A DNA stretch of 64,000 nucleotides from Gracilaria gracilis (Eukaryota; Rhodophyta; Florideophyceae; Gracilariales; Gracilariaceae): assembly GCA_030374805.1 (NCBI GenBank), contig JARGSG010000018.1:248001-312000 (forward strand), read 5' to 3'. Shown here in pieces: positions 20,143 through 31,000 of this stretch. Within the stretch, counting starts at the first letter, position 1. Each line of letters begins with the position of its first letter. Position numbers and translations under genes: made by a program. Below the pieces are notes generated by a model, which searched no databases, was not told where the DNA came from, and saw only the letters and a program-made list of their open reading frames with translations.

Positions 20143-21951
20143 CTACTCTTTCATTCTTTTGAGTCCAATGACACCTCCAATAATTTTCCTCAAGTTCTTC
20201 ATGTATTGCTTAAAACAATGACTGGTTTTTCTCAAGTTTGAGGGGAACGGTCTGCCTACCAAAAGAGCCCAACTATACGCGCAAACCAATACACCACAAT
20301 CACTACCATTAAACTTTGGCTGTTGTGGGAGATTAAGCTCTTTCGTAATCGCCAGCGGTGAAACTTCCTTCCATTCAAAATGATCTCCATATCTCTCCAT
20401 GTACCTCGTTGTTATCTTTGTTAGAGCTTTTTTCACATCGCTTCTATATCCTTCACTTGAGAGAGACGTTGATCGTATACGAAAAGGGTCCAGTATAGAA
20501 TAACTCCTCGAACCAATATCTACGTAACATAAAATCCAATGGCTGTGTCTGACATTGATAGGCCATATTATTCCGTCAACATCATGTAACGTCAACCCAT
20601 TCATCCATTTCTCTGCGTCTGTTGAGCTTTCTGCTTCATTTACGACCGATAAACTGAATGATGTCATAAACAGAAACCGCTTGTCATGGTAATGAACTGA
20701 AATTTTCATCATCTGGAGAATGAATGCCTCAATCACACTATCTGTCAACCAATAGTTGTCTTTAAGAGATTTGAAATCCAGGCGAAGAACATCAACCTCT
20801 CCTTTCACAACAATATGATCTCGAGGTTTCTTCTTCATTTCTTCTTCATCAACCAGTCTCATTATCTCTTCAAACTTGTCTTCAATATAGTCCTCCAAAT
20901 CAAATGAAGGTCTCGGAAAAGCTTTTCGGAGCTTCAAGAGACGCCATCTGAATTTTGACAGATCTACGTCTAATTCCTTTTCCCCATCATCATATAAAAT
21001 GGAAACGCGGTCGTTCTGTGTAGATTCCAGACATATTTTACCACGATACCAGCGCAAGTCCAAATTCCAAAACATTTCTACAGCCGATCCATTTCGCACT
21101 TCAGATACTGTGAAGCGAGTAAAAGTGTTGGGTGTAGCATATCTTGCGTTTCTCTTAGTCTTTGAGCAATAGCTGCCAATGCCTTCTCTTGCTTCAAAAA
21201 CAGATGGCGACAGAGCACCGTCTTCGTTCAACGACAATTGTGAAAACTCCAATGTATCATGAGAAGTTTGGCTCTTGTTCTCAAAATCTTGGTCAAGGGT
21301 AGAATGCGTTGGGATACATTCTACCACTTCTATCATCTCGGATAGCGTTGGCATGCGATTGGTATCTGACAAATGTTTGTGAATAAAATGCTGCTTGAAG
21401 TTCTCGGGATTTGTTTGCAACCCAATACAGCTGCAAAGAGGACATTTAAAGCCCTTAATATTTGGTCGGGCTGGAATATCAGCGCGTCGGTTAGCAGCAC
21501 GAAAAATGGCTGGGACGCTTCTAGACTTCCTTAGTCTATATCGACGTCCGGTCCTTGTCTTATTCGCCAGGAGGCTGTTGTTGTTTCTCAGTGACCTCTC
21601 ATGTCTCCGTCGTGGGTTCCGAATTATAGATGGCTCTCTCTCTTCACAGTTCGAATCCAGGTTCGGGGTAGGTGGGTGCAATGTTTCATAAGCCGAATCA
21701 GTAATAATATCACAAGGGGAAGCATGGGGTTTTAGATTTGATAAACAGTCCATATCATCGCGGTCTGAAGTTTTAGGAACCATTTCAACGGGAGTGTTCT
21801 GAGTGTACGATAAGTCTTCATCTTCTCTGGAAGTCTCTGAATCAATGATTTCCGGAATAATCGTGGAAAGCTTTTGAAGAACTGGAAGATCTTCTAATGC
21901 TACTGACTCTCCATCACAACATTTCAATCTGCTCGTCTCCTTCTCCACCAT
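20143..21951 (-). CDS. Zinc-finger, Tudor-like and ULP1-type cysteine protease protein of a MULE
   Basis: 602 residues from an ATG. Domains: an acidic N-terminal region; an Arg-rich basic stretch near 115-150; a C2H2 finger (CPLCSC, then HFIHKH) near 170-195; a Tudor/Agenet-like fold near 290-345, with VEMFWNLDLRWYRGKI and ILYDDGEKELDVDL; and a C-terminal ULP1 (C48) peptidase. The catalytic set is visible: His in HSHWILCYVD, Asp in SILDPF, and the Gln/Cys pair in QQPKFNGSDCGVLVCAY. The family cleaves SUMO-type or ubiquitin-like modifiers after a Gly-Gly. In transposons its target is unknown. The frame is intact, with no stops in 1.8 kb. Position directly after a truncated transposase suggests both were once one transcript or one protein. 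Confidence 0.8.
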   Translation of the reverse strand: MVEKETSRLKCCDGESVALEDLPVLQKLSTIIPEIIDSETSREDEDLSYTQNTPVEMVPKTSDRDDMDCLSNLKPHASPCDIITDSAYETLHPPTPNLDSNCEEREPSIIRNPRRRHERSLRNNNSLLANKTRTGRRYRLRKSRSVPAIFRAANRRADIPARPNIKGFKCPLCSCIGLQTNPENFKQHFIHKHLSDTNRMPTLSEMIEVVECIPTHSTLDQDFENKSQTSHDTLEFSQLSLNEDGALSPSVFEAREGIGSYCSKTKRNARYATPNTFTRFTVSEVRNGSAVEMFWNLDLRWYRGKICLESTQNDRVSILYDDGEKELDVDLSKFRWRLLKLRKAFPRPSFDLEDYIEDKFEEIMRLVDEEEMKKKPRDHIVVKGEVDVLRLDFKSLKDNYWLTDSVIEAFILQMMKISVHYHDKRFLFMTSFSLSVVNEAESSTDAEKWMNGLTLHDVDGIIWPINVRHSHWILCYVDIGSRSYSILDPFRIRSTSLSSEGYRSDVKKALTKITTRYMERYGDHFEWKEVSPLAITKELNLPQQPKFNGSDCGVLVCAYSWALLVGRPFPSNLRKTSHCFKQYMKNLRKIIGGVIGLKRMKE

Positions 21952-21968
21952 ACCACCGATGGAATGAA

Positions 21969-23381
21969 TTAAAGCCTGTACTCGTACTTTGTCGTATTAT
22001 GGGTACTGTCCCAGAACAATACGTCACCACATCTGGACACAACATCGCCAGCTCCTGAAACTGCCCAACATATACAACTGAGTGTTCCAGAATACTTCTC
22101 GACCTCATACTCCCGGAATTCAATAACTCCCTGTCGTTGCGCGCTTTGGAGGTATACTACAAGCTCCTCTGCATCCTTCTCGTTATCCGAGAAACGTTTG
22201 ATAACGTTTGCCAGCATTTCATGTTGAAAAGAATAAACAGGAAACCGCTCACTGAGGTATCTGTGGAGTTTAAGTATAGATCCTTTCCCACCGGGAACGG
22301 CTGCTCGAAATTCTCTAAGTGCTTTCATGACTTCTTCATTTTCCATAACATCCTTGCAGCGCACTAATGATATGCTTCCTGGTCGGACATTTCCTGGAAT
22401 GTGATTGATGTGCCGAAAGTTTACTTGCCGAATGACACAAAAGTCAGAGGAATCCACTTCTCCCGTGCCTCCAAGTCGAGCGACAAGTTGAGGGAACGCT
22501 GATTTGATATGGGAGATGAATTCCATACATGTCTTCTTGCTGTACAGATTTTGCACCGTAGTCGTGCTAACGCACGCCTTACATCCAACTTTTTTCGAAT
22601 TTCGCGTTCTAAGCCCTTTGCCCCTAGTTTTCCTTGAGTACCCAGAAGAGGAGCAAGAAGCCCAGAGTCTGCCCTTCTCTTTTGCTTGGCAGTTCCATGT
22701 AACGTCTTGGTCTCTGATATTCTCGTAGAGTTCGCAAAGTCTTCTCAGAAGCGCAGAATTCGCAAGCAGGATAGTACCACTCATTGGTAGAGAAAGTCCG
22801 GGATGAGCTGGAATATCAACGTAAAACAATATACTTCGATGGTGAAGATCGTGCTTGGGTAAAAAAAGACCACCACAGCCCTGGGAGCGAAGATTGGATC
22901 CTATGTTTTCGAGAAGTGGTACTGATACGTCCTCAGGGGCGCCCAAGTTGACATGTCGGATTGTGCTCAGCTCTGAGAATGTATGCAAAGAGGAAACATT
23001 TGAGGACTCGCTATTGACTGAGGGGAGAGGATCAGATGGTGCACTCGTATCAGGACTTTGTTCAGGCACGTGTGGATTGTGTCTATAGTCGTTTTTGACT
23101 TTCATTTCTTCAACACGACTTAGAAAAAGGCCTTGATGCTGTGAGGTTAAGTTGACTTTGTCGAAATACAACTGAACCACTGCGTTAGTTGAACTAGATT
23201 CGGCGTGAAAGATGCCCTTGTTTGGTTTCGAAATGACTTTTGTATTCAAGAATGGAAGAGGCAGGTTTGAAATGGATATTGCCCATGTGCACGATTTCGA
23301 TGGTTTAGGTTTGAACATGCACTGTCCACGGCGACAAGGGATAATTGTCTCAGTGCAGTGTGGTAGATGAGGGGCTTCCAA
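21969..23381 (-). CDS. MULE transposase N-terminal part, truncated after first catalytic Asp
   Basis: 470-residue frame. The visible frame opens with TTG and the first internal Met is about 20 residues in (MFKPKPSK), so the start is uncertain. The first 150 residues are low-complexity and Ser-rich. The middle has a Cys/Lys-rich DNA-binding-like region (RNSKKVGCKACVS) of FAR1/WRKY-GCM1 style. The end, GDVLFWDSTHNTTKYEYRL, matches the beginning of the MULE DDE core (Asp followed by TH-NTTKY). The stop follows immediately, so the second Asp, the Glu and any SWIM finger are absent. As it stands it cannot transpose. Confidence 0.65.
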   Translation of the reverse strand: MEAPHLPHCTETIIPCRRGQCMFKPKPSKSCTWAISISNLPLPFLNTKVISKPNKGIFHAESSSTNAVVQLYFDKVNLTSQHQGLFLSRVEEMKVKNDYRHNPHVPEQSPDTSAPSDPLPSVNSESSNVSSLHTFSELSTIRHVNLGAPEDVSVPLLENIGSNLRSQGCGGLFLPKHDLHHRSILFYVDIPAHPGLSLPMSGTILLANSALLRRLCELYENIRDQDVTWNCQAKEKGRLWASCSSSGYSRKTRGKGLRTRNSKKVGCKACVSTTTVQNLYSKKTCMEFISHIKSAFPQLVARLGGTGEVDSSDFCVIRQVNFRHINHIPGNVRPGSISLVRCKDVMENEEVMKALREFRAAVPGGKGSILKLHRYLSERFPVYSFQHEMLANVIKRFSDNEKDAEELVVYLQSAQRQGVIEFREYEVEKYSGTLSCICWAVSGAGDVVSRCGDVLFWDSTHNTTKYEYRL

Positions 23382-23464
23382 AATAAATGCACCGTGTCAC
23401 TGACGGGGACTTCAAAGAAAAACTTCAGTACGAAGCTGCACTGAAATACACTGCAGCTCACCAC

Positions 23465-24787
23465 GGCACATTTTTGATCGTATTGCAGCCAGTGGAGTTG
23501 GGTGAAATGCCTTTATCGCGTGGTTCTCCCTAGTCTACCTTTTCAGCACTGAAACAATTGAGTGAAGAAATGTAGATATTCGGGTTCAACAAAGTCCCTT
23601 TGGATTACAGTGGAAGGAATCGACAGGCAGATTCCAATGCGGAGCTACGACGGAGACAATTAGGCAGCGAGGATCAGGCAATATGGCGTAACGGGGGTTT
23701 CGTGCGTGAACGTGCTACATCCTCTACGTCTGTAGGAGCTTGCACTACTATGCCTTTCCCGTGCTCGGATCGTGTGAGTGGTGTACGACGCCCGTGTGGT
23801 ACATGGGCACCCTTTTTTTGATCTTAACTATGAGCATTAGCTTTATATGTTTTTTAAGCTAAATCATAACTTCTACAAAGCTATAAACCTTTAAACCTTT
23901 ACTTACTTTGCGGCACAACTTGCAGACGGCTTCTAGTTTTGCACCAGCTTTTTGGCTGATGTGTCCATGCGTTTGCCATTTCTAGTGTGCATGATTGCAA
24001 TAGGTAATGCTGCCGTGCGCTGCTTAGGTCCGTGGCCGTGTTTTTGCTCTGTTGGTTCCCGTAACTATGTTCTCGCCCCTTAGGTTGTCCTTCGTTTCAT
24101 GTTAGAGATACATTTAGTTACTTAAAAGACGCTCCATGTAATAGAATTACTGATTGCACCCGCTGCACTTCGTATTCAAATATACGGTTGTCAACAGATG
24201 GTTTGAATCAAATTCAAACCCACTTAGTTGACAACGATAGTAGTATATAAGTCGAACCATTAGCAAGTTCGACATTAGAAAGAGGAGCAAGCCTCTAAGA
24301 CTCAAGTGTGTGAGTAAAGTGATATTGGTAAGAGCATTCTCTTACACTCCAGTCTAGCCCTCGACAGACTGGAGAGTTAGCTTACTTGCTCAACTCAACA
24401 GCGACGCTAACTAGCGCTGATATTCCATTACGTTTTTGTTTGGATACGCTGCGTTTTTTCTCTTGTAGAACGCAATGCCTTCTTGCGACTGGAGTTGGTG
24501 CGTCTTCCTTAACGTTCTGCTTCGTGATCAGATCGTTGAACGCTCCATGTGGGAACAATGTTCCCATGTACCTCATGCACAATACACACCCGAATTCTAA
24601 ATATGATATTTTCGTTGCATTAACTCTTAAGGGTGCCTTTAAGCGCTAAAGTCACCCGGCTGCCTTTTAGCCGTTACGGCACCCGGGTGGATATTGACCG
24701 TTACAGTACGCCGGGCGATCGTAACCGTACCCACAGGGTACTACTAATCCTTGCCATGGTTCGAAACTGGCATCAGCATCATCTGTA
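23465..24787. other. Gap without gene; possible LTR-like segment
   Basis: No ORF with coding character. From about 24189 the plus strand reads TGTCAACAGATGG, with an inverted partner GTTGACAAC at 24227 and a TATATAAG box near 24244. A T-rich and stem-forming stretch follows to about 24400. This resembles a solo LTR promoter, but I found no target duplication and no second copy. Confidence 0.4.
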
Positions 24788-25528
24788 CTACTGGTACCGT
24801 TGGTACCGTTGGTACCTTTGGTAGGCAGTGCTCAACGAAAGGCGCTGTGTGTGATGCGGTAGCCGACAAACAGCACACGCACCACGCCTGTCTCTCGCCA
24901 GCCATCGCGTCAAACACTCAGTGTGAACCACATGTGAGCACTACCCAGCGCTCACATCACTGTGCCCAAATTCCTCCAGACAAACCGGGCAAGCAGACTC
25001 TCGATCCTTCACACTGACGCGAAAGCTCAGAATCTGCGCGGGGGCCGTTTTCGTGCTCGCGGGGTCCACAGCAGCACGCGGCATCATTATTGTAGCCTGG
25101 TGGCGACGTGAGGAGTGCGCAGAGTATGGCGACGTTGGCGATGTAGCTGTGCATGGGGGCGCCACCAGTGTACGCGGTTGTGAAAGCGGCGTTGGCGTGC
25201 CATTGCTTGGTTGCGTTGCACGGCGCAACAGCGTACTCCCCAGATGTGAGTTGTGTCGGCGGTCGCGAAAAAGCAGCACGCGCAAAAGCACACAGCGCTG
25301 GCAAACGGAAGGGCGATGACCGCCAAGAGATACGCAGTCGAATCGACGCTGTGTGCAACTTTCGGCGGACCGAACAATGTGGGTGATGACATGTGTTGAT
25401 ACGGCGTGCGCAAGCCGGCCGCGTGGTGCTGTCGTGTCGCTGACGAAGAAAGCATGAGGTCTGCGTGCGCAGCATGCAGCAAAAGGTGAGCATCCCAAGT
25501 CGTCGGGCAGCAATGCATGTCGTTTCAA
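24788..25528 (-). pseudogene. RING-H2 E3 ligase-like gene with in-frame TAG inside the RING
   Basis: The minus frame runs Pro/Ser/Thr-rich (TATSPTSPYSAHSSRR) into RESACPVCLEEFGHSDVSAG. TAG at 24943-24941 follows, and the same frame continues CSHVVHTECLTRWL and ACAVCRLPHH to a stop at 24788. The zinc ligands fit C-x2-C, C-x-H-x2-H-x2-C and C-x2-C, a RING-H2 finger split by one nonsense codon. RING-H2 proteins bind an E2 and pass ubiquitin to substrates. A neighbouring frame at about 25290-25230 holds a transmembrane-like stretch (AYLLAVIALPFASAVCFCAC), so the upstream part probably has a frameshift as well. The extent 5' of 25528 is unclear. Confidence 0.6.
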
Positions 25529-25649
25529 AAACTATCAATGCATGCGCCAATCGCAGTGCAGCAACACACGGTGAGCACACAGCATGGCCAATCAACGCCG
25601 AGCTACCTTCGTACGCCTTTCTCCCAAAAGCGCGCATCTCGGCCACGGC

Positions 25650-26604
25650 GCGAAGCGTACGTATCCCGCCTCCAAACGCACTACACGTAGAGATGGGTTA
25701 CAAGATGTCGTAAGACATCCGTCAGTTGTAGAGCATTGCATGTATCTAAGCCATCCATAACACTCCACGTGGACGAGTGTCGAATCAAGTTGTAAGAACA
25801 AAAGCGCTCCGAAGAAGGCGTGCTTCAACACCATCGGCAGCGTTATATTTTGCTAAAGTTGATATTTCCCGCACTTCCCACCCTTCCACGTTGAAAACTT
25901 AATTAAAATGTTACGCATGTACTTGCACATCTATTATGAAAATCTTGTAAAACACTGTTCGTGTTGAGTTATTACTCGGTCTTTGGGTATAATTGTCGTC
26001 TCCGCATCAGCACAGGCTGACAGCAGTAAAGAGAAAAACGCAAAGGATTGAAAAGTTTTTGTTCTAACCTGGTGTCAATACCCCACCGCAACCAAAAGAG
26101 CTCGACGTCTTCATTTGTACGAGGTTTAAAGCTACACCCAGTGAGCGCAAATAAATTGGGTGGAAAAATAATGGGGTAACAAAATTAATGTGGCCCACAC
26201 TAAAACAGGTTTGCAACTCGCTTGAAAGCCTAAAATATTTTCAAATGATGACATTCCGCGATCTTAATATAAAATTTTACCAGATTCTGAGCACTTGATT
26301 TGCTGATTGAAAGCCAACGCTATTTGGTTTTCAATTTTTTTGTTCCGTATGAGTAAGAATAGTGTTTTTCTTCGGGAGTGCTCTGTCGTCATGTACATTT
26401 TCAATTAAAATTTTGAAGCTAGGTACCCACATTATTAACGCCTGTTTTACTTAATGTAGCCTTCATTCTTTCACATTCGTCGTCAGCGACGCTGACGTTT
26501 GCTAAGCAACCTGTTAGCGTGACCGCGTCTCGTGCTAAGTGTGTACAGCATGAGATACTATGTCACACTCTGTCAACGGGGACCGCGTTGTGTGCCGCAC
26601 CGGG
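25650..26604. other. Gap without recognisable gene
   Basis: Mixed sequence, AT-rich from 25850 to 26470, with no coding-type ORF. It is the left flank of the copia-2 insertion and ends with the target sequence CATACAC (26605-26611). Confidence 0.5.
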
Positions 26605-26611
26605 CATACAC

Positions 26612-26839
26612 TGTAGCCATATTAGGCGTCAGCCCAACTGCGTGGGTGGCACCTTGCAAGAGATTACGGCAACGGGAATCACAGACGTAGACAGACTGTC
26701 TTTGTCTTCCTAGCAGTAGTCGTAGAGTAGTACAAAAGTAAAGACAGAGAGACAACTCTCTTCTGACGAGCACATACACTCAGTCATCATCAACATCAAG
26801 TTTCATTTATTCAACAGTTCAATTGCGCATCTTGCGCCA
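26612..26839 (+). repeat. copia-2 5' LTR
   Basis: 228 bp, beginning TGTAGCCATATTAGG and ending CTTGCGCCA (TG...CA). It matches the split 3' LTR with four substitutions. Confidence 0.9.
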
Positions 26840-27245
26840 CTGTCGCGAATAAAGCCGCATTTCTGCGCACAGAACCTACTCTGCAGTCTACTCCTACCCA
26901 GTACAAGTTCACCTATAGTGTCTTTTACTGCGTTCGAGCCTGCTGTCTTTAAGACAAAGAGTTTAAAGTAAGTTTTACTGCTCAAACCACTCGCTACGAC
27001 TACGTACTAATCTACGTTTTCCTACCCATTTTCTTCCTCTTCGGAGTACTCCTCCGTTCCGTAGACCCCCCCGTACCGCGCAGTCTTGGATTTGGAGGCC
27101 GTTGAAGTCGATCCCTACATTCAGGCGAATTGATACTGCCCTGCTACACCCTCCTCACTTCGGATATCACCCGCCCCGTCTGACGAACCACTGCACGTCG
27201 GTCCCACCTCTCCAGGGCCCTCCGACGCGGCGCCTCGCCGATTGA

Positions 27246-27758
27246 CCCCCGCATGGTCCACCGCGTCTCTCGACGACGACGGATTTCGAAAGTCACCCTC
27301 GTTGCCACCATCTCCCCGCCCGCACAAACGACGCCCCAAAGGCACGCCCCAAAGGCACGTGCCACGGCGCATCGAGAAACACCCGTCCCACCCAGGCATT
27401 GTTGCCCGTGCAACGTCACCCGTCACCGCCGTACAGTACCTTTGCAGCCTTGCTGTCGCCCCCACGTGGCATAAAGCCATTCGACGCCGGCGCCGCGATA
27501 CAAATTGAACGCGTGGCAATCGCAAAGCAAAAGCAAAAAGCGAAAAATAAGAAAATTTTTACTTTCCACTGCGGCGCTGTCAGCCACACTAAGGCTACTT
27601 ACAAGGTGCATCTAAAAGAGCGTAAGCATCTAGCTTACACGCGCCGGACCGTTTCCGTGGACCAGAGGTCGTGTAGACCTTGTAGGCAAACATTCAACAC
27701 GCAGATTGATCTGTACCGCCACCGCTCAGGCCGCCGCCACCGAAGTGTTGTCAATAAG
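27246..27758 (+). CDS. Zinc-finger ORF upstream of copia-2 gag, putative 5' exon
   Basis: The frame is open from after a TGA at 27243 to 27767 and has no ATG, so an upstream exon or unusual initiation is needed. Pro/Arg/His-rich sequence leads into a Lys-rich stretch (AKQKQKAKNKK) and then a degenerate finger (FHC, HLKERKH). A clear U1/matrin-type finger follows: CRPC, 12 residues, H, 5 residues, H (CX2CX12HX5H). At 27758 the frame meets AAG followed by GTAAAG. If spliced to 28028 it continues in phase into gag. A nucleic-acid-binding module in front of gag is not standard for copia elements. That it is expressed is my inference. Confidence 0.45.
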
Positions 27759-28027
27759 GTAAAGTAAACTAGTATTTTACACATCTAGCAATACTTTCTT
27801 TATCTATTCTAGTTTTATCAATATAAACTTCTTCAAAACCACAAAAACCCAAGTAAAAAACATAAAACTTATCAAAAATTAACAAGAAATACATAAAAAA
27901 TTAAAACAATAAATTATAGCTTATTATTTTAATATTAGCCAATATTTTGAAAATTTCATAGTATAATAATTTATTTTTTGATCATTTTTTTTGAAGTTTT
28001 GATTTTCCATTACAAAAAAACTTGGAG
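27759..28027 (+). other. Putative AT-rich intron joining the zinc-finger ORF to gag
   Basis: 269 bp, far more AT-rich than both sides. It begins GTAAAG after AAG and ends TTGGAG, and both boundaries are phase 0. Removal fuses the zinc-finger frame with the frame containing the gag ATG at 28037. It could equally be a 5' untranslated spacer with fortuitous splice-like ends. Confidence 0.4.
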
Positions 28028-28036
28028 ATTTTAAAT

Positions 28037-31000
28037 ATGGTTTTTGACAGTCAAACCTTTCCTGTGCTTCGCTCAAAGACCCCAAGTGCCCCTACGAGGA
28101 ACTCACCGCAGGCAGGAGAACGGAACCCAACCGGATCTCACCTCCAATCAGGATCAACCGCCGGACCTTCAAACCCGGGGCCTTCCAATCCAGAAGCTTC
28201 CGCAAGGACTCCTATCAATCGTAACACGGACTCGTCTAGTTCTCCGATGCCTACGAATAACGTTTCCATTCGTCGCCATTCCACTCTCCCTCCGGGTACT
28301 ACCCCCAATCCTCCGCTTCGTTCACCCTTTCCTCCCCCGGGATCATCAATTCCCCCCATCTCCCAATATGGGCCATCAAATATTCACACGAACCTCTTTG
28401 GAGAACATTTGATCATACACAATGAACCGCAGCGTAATCTTTGGGAAGCTATTCGATCCTATCAACTGGATATTCCAAACCTCACCGGAAATCAAATTGT
28501 TCGAGAACTCCGCAATGATTTCACACCCGAACAGTTATTTCAGAACGAATTAACTCAAAATCTGAGTCTATTCAGCTCTTTGGCTAGGCTGATTAATCGT
28601 CTTGGTGGAAATTTGTCCTGTAATTCAAACCGTACACTCCCTCGTCTTGCTCATACAATTTATATCAACCATGAAGATATTAATACAGCTATGAAATTAC
28701 TTGACGACTCACAAGGCATTCATTCGCCACAGGCACAACCACCTGTTGAGAATCCTATTTTTTTCCGCCTTGTTGACCCCCCTTCTACTGGTACAATCCC
28801 TCCCACCGCCAATTCCCCTCCTGAAGAACCGGCGCATGTCAACACCATACACATTCGAACTCATCGTCAAAATTCTCAAGACCACCCTCCTAATCGGAAT
28901 GAGTCGAAGCCTAATTATTCTAAATTAGCACACAGTGTGGCAATGCGCTTCAAAGATAAGTCCTCTAAATTTTCTGGAGCAATTGGTGAATCTTGGGAAG
29001 AATTCTTTAGGGAATACAAACTAGCCCTGGCTGACTACGATGTTCCCTCGGACAGGCAAATTTCCTTTATGCACCATATCCTTCGTGACAAGGCTAAGAG
29101 ATTCTTCTTGGAAAAGATATTCGATCGTGTTGATTCACTCGATATGGCAAATGATCTCATGGAAAACCAATACAATTCTACTGCACGAAAGAAACGAATT
29201 GAAAACCAATTGAACGCCATCCGTTTTGAAAGTTACGAGAAAAACGAAGGCAGCAGTACCAAGGCTTTGGAAACACTTGAAGCTGACATTTCTAAACTTG
29301 CACCGCAAGGTCCTGCTCATTGTCAGTCTGAAGCCTGTCGTATTGGATTTCTCCGTAAGGCCGTTGTCGGCAACACTTGGGCCACACTTCCCATTGCACG
29401 TTTGGACACTGAACAGCTTAACTTCCAAGAATTCTACACCCAATTGGAATGTGCCATCCAACGTGAGAATGAAGAGAAGATAGCTCGAAAAGAAACCAAC
29501 CCATTTGGTTCCTCATCCAAGTCCAAACTGTTCGACACAAATTACAATTCTGGCCCTCCCGCTCGTTACGGTCGATACAAGCATAATCGAAAAAACTATC
29601 GAAACAACAATCGCTTCCGCAAGAATGTAATTTGCTTTGGATGTGGTCAAGAAGGTCACGTAATCAGAAATTGTAAGAACCCCCAGGATCTCGCCACAGT
29701 CGCCTCCCGTAAGGTACAACATATTCAACGTTCTGGTAAATTCAACTCAAAGAACAAAGCCCTCAAACACGTACTGTACGAGCTTTGCACCCAAACCCAG
29801 GATGGTAGTGAGGATGAATCAGATTTTGAAGACCCGAACACATTCTTCGAAACAAAAGATGTGCCCGATGATGCCTTACAGGCTAATGACGAAGGAGATT
29901 CTGACTCCGACAAAATCATTGACGAACAGCCCGATCCTTTCAAGACTTGCTACACGCAATTTGACATCGACAACTCCACCTCACCTTTGGACTTTGGCCA
30001 AACTCGCAAAGACGCACTGAAACGCAAACTTCACAGTGTTCCAAAAGGTACAGCAGATAAACTTCGAAGATATTTGAAACGCAAATTTACGTGCTTTTTG
30101 GTATCAAAGGACGAGTTGGAATTCTCTTGTAATGAGGAATTTAATGGTGGATGTCTCGATATTGGCGCACAACGCTCTGTCATTGGTCATAAGCAAGCTA
30201 AAGCATATTGCACCAAGTACGGTATCGAAATGAAGAAACGCAAAAGCAACATTCTGTTCCGTTTGGGAGACAACATTTTCAACAGCATTGCCCAGATCCC
30301 CATCCGAATTTTCGCACCGCAAGGACGCATCATGAAGCTAACGGTCGACGTTTTTGATTGTGATATCCCATTTCTACTTGGCCTAGACTTCCTTGATCGA
30401 GAAAAGATCTACGTCAATAACGTCGACAACCTGTTGGTGTGCAAGAATGGATGGGAAATGCCTTTGACACGTAAATTAGGACACATTTATCTCGAGATGA
30501 ATGAATTCCAAACGTTATTCAGCAAAAATGAATTACGTCGTTTGCATCTTCACTTCTATCATCCATCAGTGGAAAAGCTGTTCAATCTCCTTAAACGAGC
30601 TAAACCAGAAGAAGCAAACAAAAAGACAAGAGAACTGCTTACTTCCATTAGCAAAGCTTGTCAGACATGTCAACGTTTCACTCCAAAACCACAGCGCTTT
30701 CGTGTTTCATTTCCACATGGTGTAATCTTCAACCAGGACCTAGCTATAGACTTATTTACAATTAATAAGAAGGCCGTGTTACATGGAGTTGATATTCACA
30801 CACACTTCGGTGCCGCTCGATTTCTCAAAGGACAATCACTGGATGATATCTGGAATACTTTCCCCAACTGTTGGGCTCAGGTTTACACTGGATACCCGGA
30901 CTCGATCCGTTGTGATCAAGGATCTGTTTTCACTTCCCCGAAGTGGAAAGACAAACTGGATGAATTTGGAATTGACTTTCGCCTTTCTGGCGTGGAAAGC

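Larger units (their letters stand above)
20143..23381 (-). mobile_element. MULE-like transposon with ULP1 gene, internally deleted
   Basis: Two adjacent minus-strand ORFs lie 17 bp apart. The upstream one ends just after the first catalytic Asp of a Mutator-type transposase. The downstream one encodes a Tudor-like domain and a ULP1 protease. ULP1 proteases captured by MULEs are known from plants (Kaonashi/KI-MULE). The missing middle and C-terminal part of the transposase points to an internal deletion at the ORF junction. TIRs were not found in either flank. Confidence 0.65.

Noticed and set aside
24189-24400. Solo LTR with TATATAAG
   Set aside because: No target duplication, no internal domain and no second copy in the window; mentioned only as a possibility.
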